A stretch of DNA of 34,057 nucleotides from a virus: the IMG/VR virus record IMGVR_UViG_3300044960_000145, positions 1 through 34,057 of that record; one strand, given 5' to 3'. The position numbers were made by a program, and so were the translations under genes. Positions within the stretch are counted from its first letter, which is position 1. Every line of letters begins with the position of its first letter. Of this stretch, positions 27,853 through 33,302 are shown piece by piece. The notes under the pieces are model-generated. The model made no database searches. It saw only the letters and a list, made by a program, of their open reading frames with translations, and was not told the origin of the DNA.

Positions 27853-28145
27853 GCTGCGCTCCCGCAGTAGACACAATGCGTCTTGCAATACGCGAACGGT
27901 CTGCCGTCCTCCAACCATGCACAAGCCATCTCGCGCGACAGCGGGACATTGCAGACACGGCAGCGTTGCCAGCCGTCAGGCCATGCGACCGGGAAGAACA
28001 CGCTGGCCAGGTCGCGGTCCGACGTCTCATCCACCCAAGCGCCACATGCCGCGCACCGCCAGCTGAGTACCTCATCATCGATGAACGAGCCGTCGGCAAG
28101 TCGGGGGAACTTGTGGGGTCTATGACCGTCATGCATAGCGCTCAT
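27849..28145 (-). CDS. Zinc-binding protein with several CxxC pairs
   Basis: ATG 28145 overlaps the upstream stop (ATGA); the product has 98 residues. Three cysteine pairs are visible: CAAC, CRVC and CVYC, plus additional Cys in MACAW and KTHC, enough for two zinc sites. The N-terminal part is His-rich (MHDGHRPHKF). This looks like a small treble-clef or zinc-ribbon protein, perhaps binding DNA or RNA in the recombination complex. Not recognised further. Confidence 0.72.
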   Translation of the reverse strand: MSAMHDGHRPHKFPRLADGSFIDDEVLSWRCAACGAWVDETSDRDLASVFFPVAWPDGWQRCRVCNVPLSREMACAWLEDGRPFAYCKTHCVYCGSAA

Positions 28146-28354
28146 GCGACGTGTCCCATGTCGGGCTCGAGCGTCGGCTGCGACCATGCCAACAGCCGTT
28201 CGGTCGCCTCACGCCGCCGCCGCTCCGCCTGCTCGAACACACGTTGCGCGTCCCAGTAGGCATACAACGCTTCAGACATCGCGTCGCGTGCGCGTGACGC
28301 CTCAGCGTTCGCGACAGCGACCGCGTTCACCAGCTCGGCAGCCGTCTCGTCCAT
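28142..28354 (-). CDS. Small coiled-coil protein (70 aa)
   Basis: ATG 28354 overlaps the previous stop by one base. The 70-residue protein is almost wholly helical with Ala/Glu/Arg heptads (ELVNAVAVANAEASRARDAM, then VFEQAERRRREATERL). It is likely a short coiled coil. Function unknown. Confidence 0.7.
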   Translation of the reverse strand: MDETAAELVNAVAVANAEASRARDAMSEALYAYWDAQRVFEQAERRRREATERLLAWSQPTLEPDMGHVA

Positions 28355-28674
28355 CACTGTGCCTCCATGAATCCGGCGACAACGTCGTCCGTCGACCACA
28401 GCCACTCCAACCACCGTTCCCGCGCCGAATACAGGTCGTCACGGGCCGACTGGAACCGTTCGACCTGGCCGACCGCACGGACCGCCTCTCCCCACCGAGA
28501 CCGCGGCACCACCTGCCACAGCCAGCGGCCACAACCACCCGGACACCGCCACATCGCACGCAGCTCGTCCGGGAAGAAGAACATCAGGCGTACCGCGTCA
28601 ACACGGACGTGTTGTGTGCCGTCAAGCGCGCACGGCGTGTCGAGCTTCGGGACACGACGACGGAACATGCTCAC
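28354..28674 (-). CDS. Hypothetical protein with CPGGC motif
   Basis: GTG 28674 overlaps the upstream stop (GTGA) and gives 106 residues; the ATG two codons later is possible. WRCPGGCGRWLW near residues 42-53, together with an earlier Cys, is a likely zinc turn. The C-terminal half is helical and Trp-rich. It lies between the GQHR-type gene and small helical genes of the early operon. No family is recognised. Confidence 0.68.
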   Translation of the reverse strand: MSMFRRRVPKLDTPCALDGTQHVRVDAVRLMFFFPDELRAMWRCPGGCGRWLWQVVPRSRWGEAVRAVGQVERFQSARDDLYSARERWLEWLWSTDDVVAGFMEAQ

Positions 28675-29507
28675 CGGTTCCAGTCCGGCAGCGGGTTCTT
28701 CCGCAGCCCCTTGTTGTAGACGTCGACCATCACCTCGGCGACAGCACGCCACAACGTCGTACCCGTCACCTCGCGGCGGATACGCGCACGGGCGGCGAGA
28801 CCCAACGGACCGCCAGGGAACACACTCAGCTTGCGGGCGAGCATGTCGAGGTCGAGGTCGTCGCCGTATCGGAGATGCACCGCGCCGGCCGCGTGCACCA
28901 TGTGACCCGACACGGCGTCACGGTTCGAGCCCCACGCTGACGTGAGCGTCCGCAACGCGCGGGCGAGCGCCCACGGCGTCGGCTCCTTCGACCGGAACGG
29001 CCGACCGAAGTAGACGTCCTCACACGCCTTGACCGCAGTGATGTTCCCGTCGACGGCCTGGTCGGACAGCTTCAGGCCGACAGCCTCGATCATCTTGAGG
29101 ATGGCTTGCGCGTCGGCGTCGTAGTTGAGCCGTACACGGAACTGGTCGAAGTAACGGACGGCCTTCGTCGTGTTGATCCCGTTGAAGATCTGCGCTTCCT
29201 CGGGCTTCGTCAGCCCCTCGTACACCTTGCATTCGAGGAGCCGGGTCGGTTCGCCGCGCAGACGGCAGGCAAAGATCCGATGCTGGCCGTCCATCGCGTA
29301 GAACGCGTCGCGGCGCCGCGAGACGTGGATGATGCCGAGCTTCGTCTCGTCGAAGTTCTCGGCGAGGAACCTGACCCATTCGGGCCGCAACGCACGTTGG
29401 GCATCGGGGTCGATGCGGATGTGATCCGCCCGAATCCACTGTGTGGACGAGGTGCCGTTCTGCTGCACGGTCGCGAGCTCGTCGGCTCGCTTGGCCTTGG
29501 TTCTCAC
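28671..29507 (-). CDS. ParB-like GQHR domain protein (DUF6551 type)
   Basis: GTG 29507 has GGAG 6 nt upstream and overlaps the previous stop (GTGA); the product has 278 residues. The N-terminal domain includes IDPDAQRALRPEWVRFLAEN, IIHVSRRRDAFYAMDGQHRI and a KPEEAQIFNGINTTKAV helix. DGQHR is the ParB-fold nucleotide-binding signature seen in DUF6551 and DGQHR proteins of actinophages. The C-terminal half is helical. Its direct neighbour upstream is a second ParB-fold protein. Biochemical function is unsettled; CTP/ATP binding or nicking are options for the fold. Confidence 0.8.
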   Translation of the reverse strand: MRTKAKRADELATVQQNGTSSTQWIRADHIRIDPDAQRALRPEWVRFLAENFDETKLGIIHVSRRRDAFYAMDGQHRIFACRLRGEPTRLLECKVYEGLTKPEEAQIFNGINTTKAVRYFDQFRVRLNYDADAQAILKMIEAVGLKLSDQAVDGNITAVKACEDVYFGRPFRSKEPTPWALARALRTLTSAWGSNRDAVSGHMVHAAGAVHLRYGDDLDLDMLARKLSVFPGGPLGLAARARIRREVTGTTLWRAVAEVMVDVYNKGLRKNPLPDWNR

Positions 29508-30322
29508 GCTATGCTCCTCAACTGGTTGATGGCCCTTGTGAGGGCCGGTCGGGATCGGCTGAGGCTGGCTGCCAACCGTTCAGCCTCAGCCGGTTCGACC
29601 TCTGCGAAGTCGAGCTTGTCGAGCATCTCGGTGATGCCGTCGAGTTGTTCGCACGCCCGGTTCAAGATGTGGGTGGCGGGCTTGCGGCGCGTGATTGTGC
29701 GGAGGTTCCCGACCGTGTCCGGTAGTGCGCCGCGCTCGCGGACGTCCTTGTCGGCGCGACTGATCGTCTTGGTGCCGCTGTCGACCGCCTTGAGTGCTTC
29801 GATGGCGGCTTCGTCGCCCGCCGCTGCTGCGTCACCAACCCGCTTCAGCCGCTCCCACTGCGACTTCGACATGCCGACGGCTTCTGCGACCTTTTCGTTC
29901 GTCGCGACTTTTTCTTCATCCGAAGAAGAAGTCGCGGGCCGAAGGTCCGAACGCCTTCCTTGCCGTTCCTTCGCCTTCGGCCGTTCGAGCCGCTCGATTT
30001 GCTTGCCGAGCGCGTACAACTCCGACGCCGTCATGTCCTTCCGGCACACGTTCTCGTCACGCTCCGCCCGCAACCGCGCCAACGCGTCGTCCAACGTCTC
30101 CACCACAACCGCCGGGATCGCCTTGCTGTCCGGACGGGCACGCTTCCACGCCTCCAACCGACGTTGACCGGCGATCAAGTTGTGGAGCCGATCGACCACA
30201 ACCGGGTGCAGCAGGCCGATCTCGCGGATGCTGTCCTCGAGCGGGCCGAGGTCACCGAGGTCGGAGCGGTATCGCTTCCCGACCTTGATGTAGGAGATGG
30301 GGAGGTTCCGGTACGCCGTCAC
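29504..30322 (-). CDS. ParB-like N-terminal domain protein
   Basis: A 272-residue protein whose first 90 residues are ParB/Srx-like: ISYIKVGKRYRSDLGDL, then LEDSIREIGLLHPVVVD and NLIAGQRRLEAWKRA, where GQRR-L is the nucleotide-binding box and IGLLHP the helix before it. Residues 140-175 (EKVAEAVGMSKSQWERLKRV) look like the ParB central HTH. The C-terminal region is helical. No parA is present, so partition is not the obvious role. Regulation, replication or anti-host-defence functions are alternatives. GTG 30322 overlaps the upstream stop. Confidence 0.82.
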   Translation of the reverse strand: MTAYRNLPISYIKVGKRYRSDLGDLGPLEDSIREIGLLHPVVVDRLHNLIAGQRRLEAWKRARPDSKAIPAVVVETLDDALARLRAERDENVCRKDMTASELYALGKQIERLERPKAKERQGRRSDLRPATSSSDEEKVATNEKVAEAVGMSKSQWERLKRVGDAAAAGDEAAIEALKAVDSGTKTISRADKDVRERGALPDTVGNLRTITRRKPATHILNRACEQLDGITEMLDKLDFAEVEPAEAERLAASLSRSRPALTRAINQLRSIA

Positions 30323-30525
30323 GCCGCCTCCTCGTCCTCGAACCGTTCTGTCTCGTCATCCAGCCACGACCCCGCGCCGATAACCACCAGCGCGCACGAC
30401 GCGAACAGACACCACAATCCGATAACCGCAAGCGTCACCGAATCGACCACCAGAAACGCGAGCAACACGCCAGTCGCCGCAAACACGAACGCGCAGAACA
30501 TGACCAGCGCAGCTACCGCGTTCAC
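30319..30525 (-). CDS. Two-helix membrane protein (68 aa)
   Basis: GTG 30525 overlaps the preceding stop (GTGA). Two strong membrane helices are visible (ALVMFCAFVFAATGVLLAFL and VTLAVIGLWCLFASCALVVI) separated by two or three polar residues, followed by an acidic tail (WLDDETERFEDEEAA). The protein forms a membrane hairpin with the acidic tail inside the cell. Its early expression suggests a superinfection-exclusion or host-membrane role; this is inference. Confidence 0.75.
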   Translation of the reverse strand: MNAVAALVMFCAFVFAATGVLLAFLVVDSVTLAVIGLWCLFASCALVVIGAGSWLDDETERFEDEEAA

Positions 30526-31136
30526 GACACAACCTCGCCGTCGATGTCGACCGCGAAACACTCCAACACCCGCGGCACCTTCACCTTCTCGACATCGATG
30601 ACCACCACCTCATCGAGCCGCACCCGACAGCCAACAAACCGCGACGCCTGCGAGTCGTACCGGCAGCCCTCCCACGGCAGCGCCACCAAATGCAGGCCGC
30701 CGCCACACGACCGGGACGGCTCCCAATCGTCCGCGACAGGCGACGCACCTGGCGCATACGACGTGCCGTGCGCGCTCCGCCAGTCGTCCCGGACCGCCTT
30801 GTGCAGCACGACTGTCTCGCCATCGACCGGTATGTCGTGGTAGTTGCACCAGTCGGCAGCGTCAGTCAGATGCGGGACACGGATCTGGACTCCGCCGTCA
30901 ACGCGTGGCGTGTCGCCGTGGATGTGGACTGCGACGAACGCGGACGCTCGCACCGTCACCGAGCCGTACGCCCACACTGTCGCCGAGCCGTACGCTCGCA
31001 CCGTCGCCGAGTCGTACGCCCACACCGACGCCGAGCCGTCGATCGTGAAGGTGCCGTCACCGACACATTCGATGTTGGTGTGGCCGTCGGCGACGGCGGC
31101 GTCGAGGTCCTCTTGAGTGCGTACCTGGATGGTCAC
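30522..31136 (-). CDS. Beta-repeat protein with DUF7666-like C-terminal domain
   Basis: GTG 31136 gives 204 residues. Residues about 30-75 are tandem 8-residue repeats of the form SATV.AYG (SVWAYDSATVRAYGSATVWA...), which would stack as a small beta-solenoid. The C-terminal part has DGETVVLHKAVRDDW, a DWEPSRSCGGGLHLVALPWE segment and RLDEVVVIDVEKVKVPRVLE, the layout of DUF7666 domains (Cys-Gly-x-Gly-Leu-His core). Such proteins are common in actinobacteria and their phages, without known function. The repeat suggests a surface for binding a partner protein or DNA mimicry. Confidence 0.75.
   Translation of the reverse strand: MTIQVRTQEDLDAAVADGHTNIECVGDGTFTIDGSASVWAYDSATVRAYGSATVWAYGSVTVRASAFVAVHIHGDTPRVDGGVQIRVPHLTDAADWCNYHDIPVDGETVVLHKAVRDDWRSAHGTSYAPGASPVADDWEPSRSCGGGLHLVALPWEGCRYDSQASRFVGCRVRLDEVVVIDVEKVKVPRVLECFAVDIDGEVVS
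30950..31045. repeat. 24-bp tandem repeats (4 units)
   Basis: Four diverged 24-bp units (30950-30973, 30974-30997, 30998-31021, 31022-31045) share CACCGTCGCCGAGCCGTACG as a loose consensus and encode the SATV.AYG peptide repeats of the surrounding gene. Confidence 0.85.
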
Positions 31137-31435
31137 TGTTGCGGCCTTCCGCCAGGCCACAGAGCGAACAAGACCAGGCCGACCAGACCACACGCGACCG
31201 CCAGCAGCGACACCGGACCCGTGTTCCACGCGCCAGTCTCAGGCAGCCGCGCCGGCGGCTGCTCGACGTCCATCTGCACGACCGGCAGCGACACGGTGGT
31301 CGGCTCGTCGATGACGACCACATCGTCGTGGGTTGCTTCGGTGTCGGGTGTTTGCGCGTCGGCGGTGGCTGCGAGCATGAGTGCGAGGACGATGCCGCCG
31401 AGTACCGCCAGCCCGTAGTCGCGGACGGCACGCAT
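31133..31435 (-). CDS. LPXTG-anchored surface protein
   Basis: ATG 31435 overlaps the previous stop by one base; 100 residues. A signal peptide (MRAVRDYGLAVLGGIVLALM and LAATADAQ, cleavage near 28) is followed by a short acidic, extracellular stretch (29-63), then LPETG at 64-68, a membrane segment (GPVSLLAVACGLVGLVLFAL) and a polar tail (GGRPQQ). This is the complete sortase substrate layout. Host sortase would attach the 36-40 residue exodomain to the peptidoglycan. Encoded in the phage early operon, it may alter the cell surface to block superinfection. Confidence 0.82.
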   Translation of the reverse strand: MRAVRDYGLAVLGGIVLALMLAATADAQTPDTEATHDDVVVIDEPTTVSLPVVQMDVEQPPARLPETGAWNTGPVSLLAVACGLVGLVLFALWPGGRPQQ

Positions 31436-32166
31436 CACTGTCTCCCCACCGCGCACATGCGGTCGAGCAGCTCGCACGCCGACCGCTGCAGCTCGTCGAC
31501 GGTGTCCGCAAGCGCGGCCCCCGCAGCGTCCCACGCAGCGGCCCACGCAGCGGCCCACGCAGCGTCCCACGCAGCGTCCCACGCAGCGGCCCCCGCAGCG
31601 TCCCACGCAGCGGCCCTCGCAGCGGCCCTCGCAGCGTCCCACGCAGCGGCCCCCGCAGCGTCCCCCGCGGCCCACGCAGCGGCCCACGCAGCGGCCCTCG
31701 CAGCGTCCCCCGCGGCCCACGCAGCGGCCCACGCAGCGGCAGCGCGTTCGCGTGCCTCGCGGATCGTCGGCAACGCCGCGTCGACGAGCTCGGTCGCGGT
31801 CAGCTCAGGCAGCGCTTCGAGCGCGGCGGCTTCCGCGTCGAGGCGAGCCCGTCGCAGCCATGCGGGCGTGAACGTCCGGACGAGCCAGTCGCAGGCCATC
31901 CACGCACGCCGCTCGTCGTCCTCGCGGCCCGTGTTGGTGCCGATGACCTTCGGGATGAATGGCCGCAGCAGACGCGTACGCGTCTCGGCGTCGGGAATCG
32001 CGTCGTTCCACGAGACGCAGAACGCGCGGATGACGGGTGACACACACTCGGGCGCGTCGGTGAAGTCCTCGGACGCGTAGAGCGCGGCGGCTTCCATGAC
32101 GCACATGCCGTCGTCGGGTGTCGCGTGCTTGCCGAGGTCGAGGACGATGCTGTCGAGGTCGAGCAT
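31435..32166 (-). CDS. Conserved protein with Ala/Trp tetrapeptide repeats
   Basis: The product is 243 residues from ATG 32166. The first 120 residues are a distinct domain, starting MLDLDSIVLDLGKHATPDDG and containing MCVMEAAALYASEDFTDAPE and LLRPFIPKVIGT, known to me as an unnamed domain widespread in actinobacteria and their phages. Residues about 140-220 consist of A-A-A-W or A-A-W-D type tetrapeptides, a long Ala helix with Trp in register. The end (LQRSACELLDRM) is helical. The Trp/Ala rod could oligomerise or line a membrane. Function unknown. Confidence 0.8.
   Translation of the reverse strand: MLDLDSIVLDLGKHATPDDGMCVMEAAALYASEDFTDAPECVSPVIRAFCVSWNDAIPDAETRTRLLRPFIPKVIGTNTGREDDERRAWMACDWLVRTFTPAWLRRARLDAEAAALEALPELTATELVDAALPTIREARERAAAAWAAAWAAGDAARAAAWAAAWAAGDAAGAAAWDAARAAARAAAWDAAGAAAWDAAWDAAWAAAWAAAWDAAGAALADTVDELQRSACELLDRMCAVGRQ
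31514..31743. repeat. 12-bp tandem repeats
   Basis: About 19 units related to GCAGCGGCCCAC follow each other without interruption, with substitutions mainly at positions 7 and 10-11 (GTCCCAC, GGCCCTC, GGCCCCC). In the minus-strand gene they encode the Ala/Trp tetrapeptides. A few units are shortened to GGCCCAC, keeping the frame. Confidence 0.9.
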
Positions 32167-32185
32167 GTATGCTCCTTGTTGTCTG

Positions 32186-32232
32186 CGCCGCAGCGGCGTC
32201 CGTCCCCAGACGTAAGGGGCGTCGCTGCGGCG
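32186..32232. terminator. Intergenic hairpin upstream of the Ala/Trp-repeat gene
   Basis: CGCCGCAGC (32186-32194) pairs perfectly with GCTGCGGCG (32224-32232), and CCCC/GGGG (32204-32207, 32216-32219) can pair inside. The gap holds no gene. The hairpin may partly terminate the early transcript after the first small genes. Confidence 0.5.
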
Positions 32233-32248
32233 TCGTCTGTCTTGCCGG

Positions 32249-32344
32249 CTACCGGTACCGGAGTCGTGGTGCGCCGCCAGCCCACAGCAGGCCGGCAGCA
32301 CAGACCGCGGCGGTGCAGAGCCCGACGTAGACCCGTGCTCTCAT
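32249..32344 (-). CDS. Short membrane peptide gene (31 aa)
   Basis: ATG 32344 has AGGAAGGA 7 nt upstream and gives MRARVYVGLCTAAVCAAGLL and 11 more residues, a single hydrophobic helix with a basic end at each side. An in-frame ATG at 32437, overlapping the previous stop (TGATG), would extend it to 62 residues with a Pro/His-rich front. The ribosome site favours the short form. Role unknown. Confidence 0.5.
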   Translation of the reverse strand: MRARVYVGLCTAAVCAAGLLWAGGAPRLRYR

Positions 32345-32436
32345 GGACGGTCCTTCCTCGTCGTGGGGTTGGGAGGGTTGTGCGATGAGGAGGTCGCACG
32401 GGCGGTGGCGCGGGCCGAGGTGTCGCGACGGGAACA

Positions 32437-32610
32437 TCACGCTGCCCCCCGCTCCTTCGCCACGCGTCGCCGGTATGCGGCCGACCCGACGTCCTTCATG
32501 TCCGGGATGTTCGAGAGGCCCTTGGTGAACCGGCGGCCGTGCGGGTAGCCCTGCTTGATGAGGTTGGCGGCCATCGCCTGGTCGCGTGCCCGCTGGTCTT
32601 GCGCCGACAT
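32437..32610 (-). CDS. Small basic protein (57 aa)
   Basis: ATG 32610 overlaps the stop of the excisionase-like gene by one base (TGATG). The 57-residue protein is basic, with QAMAANLIKQGYPHGRRFTK and a C-terminal YRRRVAKERG. It may bind nucleic acid. As the second gene of the early operon it would be made at once after derepression. No family is recognised. Confidence 0.68.
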   Translation of the reverse strand: MSAQDQRARDQAMAANLIKQGYPHGRRFTKGLSNIPDMKDVGSAAYRRRVAKERGAA

Positions 32611-32795
32611 CAGGCGACGTCTCCCGTGAGTGAGCGGGCGAACTGGTCCACGTCGAGCTGCCGGAACTTCCGCCAGCCGCCCGGCGTCCGTACGCAGGGG
32701 ATGAGTCCCTGGTCTGCCCAGCGGGCGATGGTGTCGAGCGACACGCCGAGCTGGTCGGCGACGGCTCGGGTGGAGAGCGTGTAGTCCCGCAGCAC
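32610..32795 (-). CDS. xis: MerR/BldC-like excisionase candidate
   Basis: Starting at GTG 32795 the protein has 61 residues. STRAVADQLGVSLDTIARWA is the winged-HTH recognition unit, followed by DQGLIPCVRTPGGWRKFRQLDVDQFARSL, the wing and second helix of the MerR/BldC/excisionase group. Size and position beside the integrase-repressor switch fit a recombination directionality factor; a Cro-like role is also possible. The -10 box ends 7 nt before the GTG, so the mRNA is probably leaderless and starts at this codon. A TTG at 32831 would overlap the promoter itself and is rejected. Confidence 0.82.
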   Translation of the reverse strand: MLRDYTLSTRAVADQLGVSLDTIARWADQGLIPCVRTPGGWRKFRQLDVDQFARSLTGDVA

Positions 32796-32798
32796 GCC

Positions 32799-32829
32799 GA
32801 CGACTGTACGGGATATCCGGACAGTCGTC
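32799..32829. promoter_or_regulatory. Operator dyad for the early promoter
   Basis: GACGACTGT (32799-32807) and ACAGTCGTC (32821-32829) are perfect inverted repeats around a 13-nt centre with GGATATCC. The dyad covers the space from the -35 to just past the -10 box of the leftward promoter, so occupancy would shut it off. The divergent XRE repressor is the obvious ligand. Direct and inverted GCGAAG copies (32839-32844, 32851-32856, 32875-32880) nearby may be further half-sites. Confidence 0.7.
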
Positions 32830-32831
32830 AA
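32803..32831 (-). promoter_or_regulatory. Leftward early promoter (leaderless)
   Basis: On the minus strand TTGACG (32831-32826) and TACAGT (32808-32803) are 17 bp apart. The distance from the -10 box to the GTG at 32795 is 7 nt, so transcription should start on or next to the start codon, a leaderless arrangement common in actinobacteria. It serves the whole leftward early operon. Confidence 0.75.
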
Positions 32832-32880
32832 GCACTGGGCGAAGGGTGGAGCGAAGCCGCGACCGTTCCGCGATCTTCGC

Positions 32881-32909
32881 TAGACACCACGACCAAGAAT
32901 CCGTACACT
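32881..32909 (+). promoter_or_regulatory. Rightward promoter for repressor and integrase
   Basis: TAGACA (32881-32886) and TACACT (32904-32909) are separated by 17 bp. Transcription would start near 32916, 50 nt before the repressor ATG. It lies about 50 bp from the divergent leftward promoter, so one regulator could control both. Confidence 0.65.
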
Positions 32910-32966
32910 CCGCAGGACGGAGCGGGGACGACCTAGCGACCGAACGACAGGCGAGGTACACACCAC

Positions 32967-33287
32967 ATGGCGAAGACCGCTGAACGGCCCTTCCAGCTCA
33001 GGATCGCCCGCAACCTGCGGACGCTCGCACGCGACCGCGGTATCCCCATCCAGCTCGTCGCTCACCGGCTCGGCATCAGCCGTCAGCAGCTCCACTCGCG
33101 GCTCAACGGCCAGACCGGCCTCGAAGTCGACGAGCTCCGCGAGCTCGCGCGGATTCTCGAGACGTCGGTCGACGAACTGTTGCGTGACCCCGAGGAGCGG
33201 TTCCCGCGGCCTCCCGACCAGGGAGAACATGGGTCCGGATGGATACCGATCACCGCAGGTCACAGGCCGTACGCGGCCGCGGCGTGA
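32967..33287 (+). CDS. XRE-family repressor (immunity) protein
   Basis: The 106-residue protein has an XRE-type five-helix HTH in residues 12-70: LRIARNLRTLARDRG, VAHRLGISRQQLHSRLNGQT (recognition helix region) and DELRELARILETSVDELL. The C-terminal 35 residues are flexible and contain no LexA-like protease domain, so induction cannot occur by self-cleavage. It diverges from the excisionase-like gene, and the perfect dyad between them is its likely operator. It is cotranscribed with the integrase 15 nt downstream, an economical lysogeny operon. AGGCGAGG is a moderate ribosome site. Confidence 0.88.
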   Translation: MAKTAERPFQLRIARNLRTLARDRGIPIQLVAHRLGISRQQLHSRLNGQTGLEVDELRELARILETSVDELLRDPEERFPRPPDQGEHGSGWIPITAGHRPYAAAA

Positions 33288-33302
33288 CCGGACCGTCCCC
33301 AA

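Noticed and set aside
31514-31743. CRISPR array
   Set aside because: The repeats are contiguous 12-bp units without spacers and lie inside an open reading frame. They are coding tandem repeats.
32610-32831. Longer version of the excisionase-like gene starting at TTG 32831
   Set aside because: Its first 12 codons coincide with the -35 and -10 boxes and the operator dyad, and no ribosome site precedes it. The GTG at 32795 fits a leaderless start.
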